A DNA stretch of 64,000 bases from positions 231,083-295,082 of the forward strand of contig KL197720.1 in assembly GCA_000697665.1 (NCBI GenBank), written 5' to 3'. The translations under genes and the position numbers were made by a program. The stretch's first letter is position 1; every line of letters begins with the position of its first letter. The DNA is from Jaapia argillacea MUCL 33604 (taxonomy: Eukaryota > Basidiomycota > Agaricomycetes > Jaapiales > Jaapiaceae). Below are positions 22,493-33,898 of this stretch, piece by piece. A model generated the notes under the pieces. The model searched no databases, had not been told where the DNA came from, and worked only from the letters and a program-made list of their open reading frames with translations.

Positions 22493-22839
22493 ATGTCACT
22501 CTCAATTCGTTCTGCTCATAAACCAGAGCGAACTGTCCCAGTTCTTTCATCCTTCCCCCCGTCTTCGAAGAGGTACGCAAGCCTCTCCAACAGGTCTCTG
22601 GCGTTTACGATGCTGACTACTTGTTGCCCCATAGCCAGAGAAATATGCCACCCAAAATCCAGAGCCCCCCTGATTCCGCATTCGCAGAGCCGTCGGAGCC
22701 TTCCCAGCAAAAACCTGAAGACAATCCCAAACAACAGTTGACAAATGCTCAGGAAGAGAACCCACAACTCATCGCGCACAAGGATCACGAGGAGAAAAAG
22801 TCGAACGAACGCAAGGGGAAACCCAACTCGAAGCTTTGA
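22493..22839 (+). CDS. small charged protein, unrecognised
   Basis: About 94 residues in two exons. MSLSIRSAHKPERTVPVLSS is encoded from 22493 to about 22573. A phase-2 intron (GTACGC...ATAG, about 60 nt) joins to SQRNMPPKIQSPPDSAFAEP and a tail of K, E, N and Q (KDHEEKKSNERKGKPNSKL). The splice phase is consistent across the junction and the second exon is free of stops, which argues for a real gene. Alternatively translation starts at the ATG of MPPKIQ in exon 2. The protein is predicted to be disordered and hydrophilic, with no family assigned. Confidence 0.45.
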
Positions 22840-23022
22840 ATTCAGCCAGGTCGAATTGTACTCATTCCTGATGTTTGAGTCGTTCCAGCTTTAGCGATCT
22901 TCCTGTATAACACCCTTTATCATTGATATCACAGCCTAGAACCCGCATTGAGAATACACCCTGAAATATCTACGCCCCGCCTAAACTGTCCAACCGAAAC
23001 ATTGCTGATACCTCCCGTCCGT

Positions 23023-23478
23023 TTAGAGGGTGACGGGGACGCAACCGATGGAGATGAGGCCGCCTGTAAGATAACAGTCAGAATCCAAACATTATGCAAA
23101 ATCGGGCGTTGATTCAAAGCATTCATACCGTAGGAGTTGTCAGAGCAACAGACAGGGTTGGCAGAGCTAAACATGGTTTAATGCATTGTAGGATGGAGGT
23201 CTTGGGGTGAAAGCTTACCAAGAAGAGCCGCTGCCGACACCAATGACGGTGATGGGGCTGCAGGTGAGCCCAACGAGGACGGTCAAATCCTCGAGGACAA
23301 TGCCCAAGAGACCGAGAACGAGACCAGCTGCACTGGAGGAAGCGCTCTCGACAGTGTTGCAGCACTGAATGGGGCCGGTGTTGCAAGAGCTAGCGGGCTC
23401 AGTGGGAACGGGGTTGGCGACCGCAAGGATGGCAACCGCAGTGGAGACTGCGAGGGCTTTGTTGATCTTAGCGAACAT
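23023..23478 (-). CDS. class I hydrophobin
   Basis: Secreted amphipathic coat protein that self-assembles at air/water interfaces on hyphae, fruit bodies or spores. Residues 1-21 form a signal peptide ([20 protein letters not shown]). The mature part has all eight cysteines with spacing C-x6-CC-x32-C-x13-C-x5-CC-x12-C, within class I limits, and total length is about 111 residues. Two introns interrupt the second half. The fifth cysteine codon is itself split by the first intron, and the last exon encodes [20 protein letters not shown] on the minus strand lies about 75 nt upstream. The hydrophobic stretch between the third and fourth cysteines is unusually aliphatic ([13 protein letters not shown]). 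Confidence 0.95.
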
Positions 23479-23553
23479 GATCGATGAGGATGGGTTTGAA
23501 GACGAGCGGTTTGAAGTCTGCGACTGGAGAGATAGAGGTCAATTCAGCCCTCA

Positions 23554-23560
23554 TTTTATA
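23554..23560 (-). promoter_or_regulatory. TATA box of the hydrophobin gene
   Basis: TATAAAA on the minus strand, about 75 nt upstream of the hydrophobin ATG at 23478. Confidence 0.6.
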
Positions 23561-23795
23561 GGTGTTTTAGGAAACTCTGTTCGGTTCAGTGAAGGCAACA
23601 TTGCAGTTGGTGACCAGGCCGCCGCTGTAGGTAAACGCCACCATCAGAGAGCGATACGTACCACCCAGCCAGTGTGCTGCATGGACGAACAAGGTACGCC
23701 TCAATGTCAATGTGGAGCAAAGTGCTCTGCTGGGAACACTTGACCACTTTCCAGTTCCACGGGTAGCAAGTAAAGTGGGGGGCAACGTAATTCCA

Positions 23796-25125
23796 GGCGG
23801 GGATCGATCAAGGAGGCACAGCAGTTGCTTCAGAACCCCGTGCAATTTCACTCAAAAGAGCAGCTTCGGAGTGAGACGGACGCATTGCAAAGGCAAACGT
23901 TGTGGTGCTGCCGTTACGGATGGACAGGAGTGTCTCAGTGATCCATAAGGTCGCCTGGGAAAACCGGACGTCCTCCTCCAAGGTACAAGATAGAATCCAA
24001 GGAGTGCAGTGAAGCCCGAAATAAACGTTTGAGAGTGCCTTGAACTTCACATCCCAGTGAATGATTGGACGACGGTGATTTCCATGGAATACGAGACAGC
24101 GTCCGGGGAAAGCAGTGAAGATCAAAAGTAGACGATTGGACCACCGTGAAAGTATCCCAGTAAGTGGCAGTGGTTTCTAAGGAAAGTGATTCGAGGAACC
24201 AGGATGGCCTGTTACATCGATGTGGCATGTCACATGTCACATAACTGCTTCTTACACCAGTACTTGACCCGATCCCAAAATGCCTCCAACTCGGAATGCG
24301 TCTGTCTGAGCTCCTGATTTCTGGTGTTATGGAATGCTTTCTGCTGGCCCAATTCCATGGTGGCACTCTCGGTAGGTGTCCTCTCCCTTCCTGCACTAGC
24401 TTCCATTTCATACTCAGGCTAAGTATTCGCTGTCAACAGTGAAAGCACATGAGGCTCAACTCTCAGGGCATCGGCGTCCGTGCAAACAACATTTTTCTGT
24501 TATATCCCTCATCAATCCTTCATGGGTCGACATGCTCTCGGAACCGTCGTCGTCCTCTTGTTATCTCACTGAGTTCCCCGAGCGGTGCCGTCATTCTGTG
24601 TGAACCCCGCTCGAGAATACTCAATCCTAACTCGCTTCACCTCGGGCCCCAAGATAGCTCCTGATGGTAGTGATTTTCCTTGGCACGCCTGTTCTCTGAG
24701 TTGTGTACGGGGTGCCGCATCCACCCCTCCTGACTCTTTCGGTTACATTTCGGTGTTCGTCCAACGGTGATTATCCTATACATAGCGTCGCCTCAATGAT
24801 ATACATCGTTGTGGTGTCTCACGATCTCTTCTTCCATCCATTTACGTTGTCACTGCGACGGGCCGGTTGATTCACGCAGGTCCTACCTATGTATCCTTGC
24901 AGGCGGAATGAATCCTCATCACATTTCGGGTGCCTCCGCGATCACCCCTTCCAATCATGGTGACTTGTATCAGTTCCCCATCCAGGAATGAGGGGTCAGG
25001 CAATTCTGTTTTCTCAGAGCGCTCAGAGTTGACCTTTCGGCATGTTCTTATCTCCTTGGCGATTCTCCAGACTTTTGCTCGTGTCCCCAGCGTCACGGGG
25101 GTCATCCTCCCACCCTGCTACTTTG
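23796..25125. repeat. diverged direct duplication, copy 1 (upstream of hydrophobin)
   Basis: This non-coding block has a diverged partner at 26952-27930. Shared landmarks in the same order are ggcggggatcgatc at the left edge, GTATCCCA, CCCTCATCAA followed by CGTCGTCGTCCTC-like runs, then CCCGAGCGGTGC/CTCGAGAGGTGC, GGTGATTATCC, CGTCGCCTC and TTGACCTTTCGG. Copy 1 is longer by about 180-350 nt, mainly between 24250 and 24440. It begins about 320 nt upstream of the hydrophobin ATG. No intact gene is seen in it. Confidence 0.75.
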
Positions 25126-25420
25126 TTCATCTTTAAGCCGCTCCATCCCAAGAGGCTACGCGGACCCAATCTTTTGTGCCTACCCTGCTGCCGTCTTCTC
25201 CTGAAAATTTATCCGGCGATTCTTCATCCGACTGCCTAATACGTCGGTGCTTCACTCTAACTCGACCAGCCGGGATCTGAAGTTTGAGCGGTTGTGAACC
25301 TTTCCAAGTTGAAGAAGTTGCACTGTCACTCTGATTGTGTCAGCCAAGATCGTTTGAAGACTCGACTAGAGAAAGTCTCAAGATATCACGAATAAGTTTT
25401 GAGAGTACAGATGTGGAAGA

Positions 25421-26656
25421 TTAATATTTCTGAGTATTGACGGCGTCTACGGCAGTCGTCCAGAAAGCCTCTGGATCGTCCCAGTGCACCTGAGCCAGAT
25501 TGATTCAGCGTAAGATGCAGACAGACGACCCAACAAGTCAGGACTCACAAAATGGTTGGCACCATTGATACGAATGAATCGAATGTGTCTAATCTCCTTT
25601 CCATGCTCCAAGTTCTGGTTATACTGCCTCGCTGTCTCGATCATAGCATACACACAATGCCAGATTGTCCTATCGCACCAAATATATACCACCTCCACGT
25701 TAGACAAGTACTTCTTGGCCAAGTCCTCGTTGAACAACGCTCTTTGGCCCTGCCAGCAAAGACTGGGCTGCATGGGGACAAACATGGGGAATTCGGACCG
25801 AGCAGCGGCGACAGGATCAAAATTAACATTGTTTTCGTCTTCGGTCATATTATCCACCGAGGGACGCACGCCGCGCTTAGAGAAGTCGAGGCCTGACAGG
25901 GAATATGGATCGGAGTGATTGTAGTAGGTAGAAACCCGGTATCGGAAATTGTTGAAGGCGGCTTCGGGGGTGGGAAAATCGGGGTCTGTGAAGGGGTCGT
26001 AGATTTCGGGAGGTTGGTGATAACCAAATACCAGATGTGGAGGGTCTTTGCGAGCATCAGCTTGGCCAAAGAGAAGTTGATATAAGCCAGTTTCATACCG
26101 TAGAGAATTAATTGCCTGAAATGCAGTTCGAGTTTGGCTAGCGTCTCTTTAGGAATCACCTCTGGATGGCCGAAGACAGCGAGGGGTGTAGCGTTACCCA
26201 TCGACCAACCCATGACGGAGAAACCTCCCTTTTTCCTATCAGGAGTAACCGAGGGTACATTCTCAGTCTCCGCAAACCATACAAGAAAATTAGCAACCTC
26301 AAGAGCAAGCCGCTCCATGAATGCCTTGTCACCGGCATTCAGGTCGGCCAATTCCTCGTCGGTATACTTTGTCGAACCAGCATAGTCACGACGGTTTAAG
26401 ATCACAAGACGGACGTTGTCTTTGGCACCAAGGGGAAGGAGCCTGTGGAAGGTGTCTGATCGTCATAAAGATAAGCGATAGAGGCATAAGTCAGACGCAG
26501 ACTGGGGGGTAAAGTGAAGGAAATTTGGGACTTACGGCCAGTGAAAGCAGAACCATGGTAGATGACCAAAGTAGTATAATCGTCCGAACCTTCGACACGC
26601 CCGCTGTCGGTAAAGAACAACTCAGTGCCTTTGAGATCGACTGGCGCGGTGGGCAT
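25421..26656 (-). CDS. alpha/beta hydrolase
   Basis: Predicted serine hydrolase/esterase. It starts MPTAPVDLKGTELFFTDSG with a substrate-binding stretch VIYHGSAF. A phase-consistent intron leads to HTFHRLLPLGAKDNVRLVIL, then NRRDYAGS. The nucleophile elbow is GWSMGNA (serine flanked by glycines, G-x-S-x-G). A cap-like region with DPPHLVFGYHQPPEIYDPF follows an intron. The C-terminal GANHFVHWDDPEAFW supplies the catalytic histidine, and the protein ends DAVNTQKY. There is no signal peptide, so it is probably intracellular. Substrate is unknown. Similar proteins are common in Agaricomycetes and annotated only by fold. Confidence 0.85.
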
Positions 26657-26696
26657 GATGGTACAATGGAAGCTGGAGGATGAATTCCAACAGCAG

Positions 26697-26707
26697 TTAT
26701 AAATATT
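26697..26707 (-). promoter_or_regulatory. TATA-like element of the hydrolase gene
   Basis: Minus-strand AATATTTATAA about 45 nt upstream of the hydrolase ATG, a plausible core promoter element. Confidence 0.4.
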
Positions 26708-26951
26708 AGGAAAATGCAGTGCATCGTGACTGGATTGCTATCTGCTTTGATGCCGGCAGAGGGACCTAGGGTGACTATAGTTGACACTCATTGCCACATA
26801 AATGCCGCAGATTCCGTGCGTCCAACTATTACTGTTGCTTGATTGCAGAGTTTGTTTCCGCCAATGGACTCGATTGTTACGACGTCGATATTTGTGGATA
26901 GGAAAACTATTTGAGTCGTTCATTCATCTATGATGTTGTGAGTCGGTCGCG

Positions 26952-27930
26952 GGCGGGGATCGATCTAGGAGGAACAGAAGCCGACGCAGAAACCAATGGA
27001 CTAATGTCACTCGAAGGCCCGAGGAAGTTGGAGGAGGGAAGGCGTTTAAGAAGTTGCCGTTACAGATAAACAGGACTGCCCCAGCCCCTGTAGGTAGCGT
27101 CCTATGATGGCAGTGATGACCCAAGCAGATGATTGGGATTGCCGTCAAAGTATCCCAACAACCACAGAGACGAAGTTGTGACATCGTCATGGTTCACGCG
27201 TTAACACATCACGCAACTGTGTGGCAACTGCGCTCCTGATGTTTTATCGAAAATCCTCACTGTTGCAAATCCCTCATCAACCCTTCCTCAGCGACCTTTT
27301 CCGGATATTAGTCGTCGTCGTCCTCTTTCTAACTCGCCGAGTTTCTCGAGAGGTGCTGTCACGCGGTGTGGAACAGGTCAATTCTACCCTTCATTCCTGA
27401 GCGCTAAGATACCCCTTGATGGCGGGAATCTGAGTCTCATGCCCATCTTGCTGCATTGCGTCCGGGAAGCCGCATTCACGCCGACTCTTTCTGGTACGTT
27501 TCATCGTTCGTTCAATGGTGATTATCCCAACTATAACGTCGCCTCGATGATATGCATCTCTTGTGGTGTCTCCCATCCCATCCCATCCCTTCGCGTTGCC
27601 GCTGCCACGGATCGGCTGATTTACGCAATTCTGACCTATCCTTGAATGTGGGATAAATCCTCATTACATCTCGGCTCCCTGCGTGATAGACCCTTCTGAT
27701 TCCAGTGGCTCGTATCAGACCCCGCGCAGAAACCAAGGGCCAGCATTGCTTCTTGCCAAGCACTCAGAGCTGATCGTGGAGATATTCGAGCTTCAGCCAG
27801 TTTTGGCCTTCGCTAAGTAAGTATTCAAGTCGATGCCATGTTGACCTTTCGGTATGTCATTCCTTTCTTGATGATTCTCTGGACTTCTTCGCGGAAGTCG
27901 TCTTCCCACCCCGAACGCTTTCATTCCGTA
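26952..27930. repeat. diverged direct duplication, copy 2 (upstream of hydrolase)
   Basis: Partner of 23796-25125 in the same orientation. It starts about 295 nt upstream of the hydrolase ATG, almost the same distance as copy 1 from the hydrophobin ATG. Identity is patchy with many small indels, so the duplication is old. It contains no supported gene. Confidence 0.75.
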
Positions 27931-28189
27931 TACTAATCATCAACCTCAGCTTCGGGGGTAAGCTAAGTAGACCTCTTCAAGCTTCACGTCTGCGAGGGTA
28001 AGTATCTTGTGACTCTTCTGAACATGAATTGCACGGGCTTTTGTTAGGTAACAAATGGAATAGTGGTACGGTGATAGTGGTACATTGATGCACGACAGCT
28101 GTCAGAGGGAATGGAAATTACACGGTGAAGGTATCGTATTTCGTGGTGGATGCACTTGGGACGGAACTGAGTCGGCAATAGTCAATAGA

Positions 28190-28825
28190 TTACTTCTCCA
28201 CAACCCCTTCAGACTCTTGTGAATCTTTCTGGATCTTCTCCACACATGCGAAAGTGGCGACGATCTCGTCTAGCATGTGAGTGCCAGGAGGATAGATGTC
28301 CAGACAGGCATTCTTGCGCGTCGACATAAAGCCAGAGTGATGATACCGCGCGACGGGAGTGTTTGGCTCCTCGTTCAATTCCAGCTGTGGGAGAGAAGTT
28401 GTTAGCGGGATAAGAATCTCGCAATGTCGAAATAGCTAACCTTTAAGTGGCCGATGGCGGGGATTCTCCATCTATAGGATCGACCATCCTTCGCGGTGAA
28501 GGTACGGTCCCTAGGCAGAAGACGATTAGAGATGTCATGCAAAACGAGGAAAAGACACTAACCGGCCGAGCAATCCACTACCGTGCAAGAAGGTTCCCAA
28601 CTTCATCTTCTTGCCTTCGAATTCGATCTCAGACGAGCGGAAATGATGCCACTCGATCTGAGCCAGGGGTGAAGCATCTCCCTCATTGTGCGACTCCGTG
28701 TATCGTGTTACGGTAGTCGTTCGATGGGAGAGCTTGTGGGGAGACTCAATCCTGTAGACAGGTTCGTCCTTGTCATTCAACAGGAGAGTTCGTGATGGTG
28801 ATTCGTGTGAGAATGTGAGTTCCAT
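28190..28825 (-). CDS. DUF6593 domain protein
   Basis: Basidiomycete-specific DUF6593 protein of unknown function. It begins MELTFSHESPSRTLLLNDKD, followed by PVYRIESPHKL and TTTVTRY. Two short introns with matching phase continue to DRTFTAKDGRSYRWRIPAIG, then LELNEEPNTPVARYHH and a helical C terminus MLDEIVATFACVEK. The order of strands (N-terminal LxDxxGxxxYxI, Y-W in the middle, variable end) is the family pattern. There is no signal peptide. It reads away from the hydrolase's upstream block. Confidence 0.85.
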
Positions 28826-29491
28826 GGTTTGATGAGATATCAGCGCACGATGGCCGCACCTCTATATGCTGTTTGTGTTTAACCTGGACTGAGCTGGACA
28901 GCAAGAGATGGTGGACGTCATTGCCATGAGTTGGCCCGGTGAACGAATGTGAAAGATAAATGAGGTCCTGGTATAGGTCTAGGAGGGCCACCAAAGACCC
29001 ATAAGCGAAGACCCGCAGCGCCTAGAAGGATCTGAATCAGCGCCAGCGAGCAAGTCGAGATGCTCTTGGCCCGACATCCTCATCTTTCCGAAAGTCGCCC
29101 TCCTTGTCCCGGAGGATGCTCACCTCTTGCCGGAAACCACCATGTCCTGCTCCCGTCGAGTCCCTCCACAGCCAGCCCAGAATTCACAATCAAGGCCATC
29201 CGGCTAGCTTATTACCTGAGATGAGGCTCTCTTTGGGGCCTTTCGCTTCTCTCCGCTTTTCTGGCCGACTTATAGGACACAGTGGGTGGTACAGAATTTC
29301 TCTCGATGTCGCTGTTCAACAGGGAGGCAAGTTCAACTCATGCAATCCCACGGTCGGAGAATGACACTAAGCCCGGCGATTAGGCGAACTATGTTAGGGG
29401 TGCCGTGATCGGTCCTGGTGATCAGTGGGTTTCAAATTATCCATTACGCTGCCTTACACTTACCAGGATACCTGCCACACAGATCTTCGAA
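28826..29491. other. divergent intergenic region
   Basis: About 665 nt between the DUF6593 gene (minus) and the first Tpa1/Ofd1-type gene (plus). It must hold both promoters. No clear TATA or other site is recognised. Confidence 0.4.
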
Positions 29492-31694
29492 AATGCCACC
29501 TCGTCAGCGTCCCCCGTCGTCAGAAGGCAGCTCCACACCGCCTGTGGAAAAGAGACGCAAATCCTTTCACGCCCACGACGGCTCACCAGCTATGAATCCG
29601 ATATCGTTTCCGGTCTTGGCTGACCCGACTCCATATTTCGCACCTGGTGTATTTGACGACCTCAATGTTCAGAGGTTGCGAATGGCTTATCAGAGCAGCC
29701 GACCGTTCAAGCATGCCATCGTCCCGAAATTGTTCCAGGATGATTTACTCCAGGCAGTGAAGGACGAGTGTTTAGCGGAGCTCAATTTCACAGAGAAGGA
29801 GACAGATATTTACAAGGTATGTTCTTATTCGTTTCCCTTCTGTCGTCGTTTCTGGGGCTTTATCTCCAACAATTCTGTTAGGTCAATCAAACCGGCGATT
29901 TAGCGTCCCTTTCCTTTCTAAATTCCGAACAAATCGCCCTGTTATCGTCCCTCTTGACTTTGCGTGATTCCCTCTACTCGTTCAAATTCCGAACCTTTCT
30001 TCGGAACGTCACTGGATGTGGACCGCTTTCTGGCATAAAGCAAGATATGTCTGTGACCTCGTACAAGAAGGGCTGTCATCTCCTGAATCACGACGATTCA
30101 ATCGATTCTAGGAGGGTCTCGTACATTCTCTATATGCCCTTACCGAATTACCAACTTTGGCAGAAGGAGTGGGGAGGAGCACTTGAGTTGTACCAGACGA
30201 CGGAAGCAGCCGATGGAATTCCTATACCCGCCTCTATCCCCACCAAGACCATTCCTCCCAGCTGGAATCAATTTGTCTTATTCGCAATTCAGCCGGGAAG
30301 AAGTTACCACGCTGTCGAAGAAGTCGTCGTCGGTGGAGGTGGTGAAGATGGTCGACAGAGACTGACGATCAGCGGTTGGTTTCATGCAGCACAACCTGGA
30401 GAACTTGGATACGAGGCAATGTCATCGGATCACATACCAAAGTCGCTCATCAGCTCTCGCGAGCAGCTGGTAAGTGTCCGCCGTCTGGGCAACAGACTCT
30501 GAACTTATGAGGTGTTGTACAGACGACTACGAGATCCGATCTGAAGGAATATGACGATCACTCGTTCCCGGAAGGCGATGGACCTCCTCTACCCGATTCC
30601 CCCCTCTCCGACCAACACATTTCCTTCCTCTCCCAATTTCTAAACCCCGTATACTTACAGCCTCAGACTATCAAAGCCCTCGCATCCCGCTTTGAAGCCG
30701 AGTCCTCCCTCGAATTACATCTTTTCCTATTCGCACCGATTTCCTCTAGACTGGAGTACGGTTTGCGAGAATTGGATAAGTCGGATGAACTGGACGCTGC
30801 TCATCGTGAAGGTCGTGTCCCACCCCACTCGGCTGGTACTGGATTGAACTCGCGATGGGCCATCAAAGGACCGCCACACAAGCGAAGATACTGCATCCTG
30901 AAGCCTCAGAATATTGTCGGCAGACAAGGCGTGTCACCATTATTCGCTCCGGAGGACGGTGCGGACGAGATTATACGGAGGCTACAGGATGAACTGTTCC
31001 CTAGTCCTGCGTTTAGGGCGTGGCTTGCGAGTTTGACGGGATTCCTGCCGTTGATGTATAATGTCGAGGCGAGGAGGTTTAGACCAGGTCTGGACTACAC
31101 GTTGGCGACATGGGAAGAGCATGATGTTCGGTTGGATGTTGTATTGGGTTTAACCCCCAATAATCACGATCGGTTAGAGGCTAGCGAAGGTGGGGAGGAG
31201 GCTAACGGTGAAGAACGATCTGGATGGCCCACCGGCGAGTGGGGAGGATGGGAGGTAAGCAATGATGCTCCTTTTTGAAAACCAAATGAATCTGATTCTT
31301 ATCTCTGGTAAACTAGTGCTACATGCCCCCACACGGCGACGAAGAAGATCCCGCAGTATATCGCTCGAAAACACACAAGCCGACAGACGAATTGACGGAG
31401 GCCAACCTGAAGCGCCAAAACCAAGCATTGGACAATGGTGGTGAGATTCCTATGAATCTGTCACCCATGCATACAAGCGACGAAGAACGGAGAGTTGATG
31501 GTCCTGACGGCGAGGAAGGCCCAGAGGACGACACGTTGTTGACTGTTCACCCAGGATTCAACCGGTTATTGCTGGTTCTCCGAGATGAGAGCGTCATGCA
31601 TTTCGTCAAGTATGTATCGGCTGCAGCTCCAAGTTCTCGATGGGACGTCTGTGCGGAGTATGCTATTGGGATGGTTGAGGCGGACGATTCGTGA
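29492..31694 (+). CDS. TPA1: Tpa1/Ofd1-type prolyl hydroxylase, paralogue A
   Basis: 2-oxoglutarate/Fe(II) dioxygenase. Yeast Tpa1 and fission yeast Ofd1 hydroxylate a proline of ribosomal protein uS12 (Rps23), link to translation termination, and in fission yeast to oxygen control of Sre1. The N-terminal catalytic domain contains FKHAIVPKLFQDDLL, TGCGPLSGIKQDMS, CHLLNHDD (iron ligands H and D), SYHAVEEV (second iron His) and RQRLTISGWFH (2OG-binding R). The C-terminal degenerate domain includes NPVYLQPQ, RRFRPGLDYTLAT, WECYMPPHGDEEDP and the end GFNRLLLVLRDE...MHFVKYVSAAA. Full family length, with about four introns. The last coding segment is continuous, unlike paralogue B. Confidence 0.92.
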
Positions 31695-33805
31695 AAGTGG
31701 GGGTTTACTTTGCACGGTGGAGGGTTTGGACCTCGTCGTGCTGTTGATAATGGCGACAGGCGAACGGAAGGATGGTGGCTCGAAAGGGCACGGTGATCTG
31801 CTGAACGAAAGAGTGGGGGCGGTACTTGGAATGATAAAATTATTGGGCTCCCAATGGAAGCTGGCGTCCCATACATGGGGCGCTGTTCTCGACACTCGCG
31901 ATGGTCTATTCTATATGTTGTCCGCGGGACATTCATTTGACGTGGGGGTGATCGCTCTGCAGTAGGTGAGGACGTTCCCGGCCTCTACATACAATAGTAT
32001 CGCAGCAAGTGGATTTATGAACGTTGTAGCTACCCAGGTTCACATGTGTAATTTCACAAGTACGACCTTGATGCGTACAACAGTTTCAATTCAGTGGACG
32101 GACGACGATGGCCTTGAGGGATGGGCGACGATCAATCGCAGTCATGTCGACCACGAAAGGAGTAAAGAAAACTAAGTTTTAGGGAAACACATTACGAATG
32201 ATGCTGCGTGTCCACAATGTGGGGAAGAAGCTAATCAACATTTCCCCGGATCCGAGAACGAAGAAATCGCAGCAGACCGAGTAGCGGCAAACGACTGGAG
32301 ATATCGACTTGGAGAATCTTGCAGCATGTTGGTGAGATGCTCGCGATCGAGCCTCACGTGTCACCAATGCCTACGTCTTAACGTCGACCGTTGGGGATCT
32401 TCAGGGCCGAAAAAGCAACGCGTCTTCTGCATTCGAGATATCCGACCTGACAGATCCCCTCCTTGCAAACTCGACAAATTCAGTGCGAAAGCCATGATTG
32501 GATACTCACTGCATCGAGAATTGGCTGATCTCACTTTTGCTGACTTCAAACCCAAAACTGTCGGCAGTACATCCGAGGGAGGAACTCTGATGTATAATGA
32601 GGGGGTCGTCGTCCCCTATTGGATGATAGGCAGCTGAGGAAGTTTTGAGCTCAGATAGTTCGAGGGTGGTGCTCGTAAACTTGGCTGCGGAGCTTGGGTT
32701 TGTGGGCTTCCCTGCCACGACAAAAGGTAAGGTCAGAGATTCAGGCAGAGGCTGGACAGAGGGGATGAAATCAGACCCTGCATCGTGCCTTGGATGTCCT
32801 GGAAGTTTCCACCTATCAGAGAGAGACGCCCAAAGAAGGTAGAGAGTACACCAGTATGACGGGTGGGATGACAGTTGAACAATCGGTCGATATTGGCGTT
32901 TTGTGACCGTTCTTCAGTGCGAAAACCCTCGAGTGAGGCCATTGTCCAGGCCCAGGGTAGCGTAACCAGAAGACAGCAGCCGGTTCGGGTGGTATTTGGA
33001 GCACAAAGAAAGGACGAGGTGGGAAGAGAACGAGACATGTATGGCAGGTTCGATACTCGATCTCTCTCACCACTGGTACCTGGTCATGGTGGTCATGGCT
33101 TTAGAGGAGGATATGATCGAGTTTTCTAGGTTTACCAGAAACCTAACGGTCAGGAGGGTCGAGGATAGCTCGCAGTGCGGTGCCGGCGTCTGCCTCGTGA
33201 AGTATTGGGCTCTGTGATTACGGAGCGTTTACTCAGGATGGGTATGAATTGAGAAGCCGTCTGTGGTGTTGTGCCTTCCATAGGTGTTCATAGGGTCATG
33301 GGGTCGAACGAAAGAGGAATGGGGTTGGTATTGTCTAGGCAAAAGCCTCCATTTGGGCGCAGCCACAGCGACGCCAAAGCCGCAAGGACGGCAACGTGAC
33401 CATGAAGATCAAACATCTCGGCCAATATCTCGGGACAAACATTCCATTCTGAAGCTCCGAAGCCCAGCATGATGGAAGGTTGGCGTGATGTCGATCCTTT
33501 GAGTTGCCTTCTCCACCACGACGAAGGCTTCACCATAACGCGAGTGGGGAAGAACATAACGTTTTGGTTGCTAATTTTGGTGTAAGGGTCTGCGAGAACG
33601 ATGAAGGATACTGGTGGTGAATTGAAGGTGTATAAAAGAGACATGGGGGTGATTGGGGGGTGAATTTGTAGGGGAGTGGGTTTGGAGTGATACAGAGCAA
33701 GAATTGTGTGGCGCGGGGCTTGACCCAATTGTGCGATCACTCATCTCAGGGTCCTTCCAAAACAGGCAGCAAGATATGAGCGGGGATGACAGCAGAGATC
33801 CAATC
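31695..33805. other. no confidently supported gene
   Basis: About 2.1 kb. A minus-strand open frame at 33288-33740 (about 150 residues, containing RQPSIMLGFGASEWN and VAVLAALASLWLRPNGG) and another at 32506-32718 are protein-like but unrecognised, and no splice chain connects them. TATAAAA occurs at about 33629 on the plus strand without a following gene start close by. Confidence 0.35.
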
Positions 33806-33813
33806 TATATAAG
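33806..33813 (+). promoter_or_regulatory. TATA box of the basic proline/serine-rich protein gene
   Basis: TATATAAG about 93 nt before the ATG at 33899, followed by a pyrimidine-rich leader, the same layout as upstream of the phosphate transporter gene. Confidence 0.6.
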
Positions 33814-33898
33814 ACTGCGTCGTCTGACTCTCATCCGTTCCACTTTCTTTCTCCCTCCCAATACCCTCCTTGTCTCTCTGCAGCCCAGATCCCGTACA

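Noticed and set aside
23796-27930. The two direct ~1-kb blocks as terminal repeats of one retroelement around the hydrolase gene
   Set aside because: The internal part is a normal host hydrolase gene with introns. No element-type protein is seen, the copies differ strongly in length, and no target-site duplication was found.
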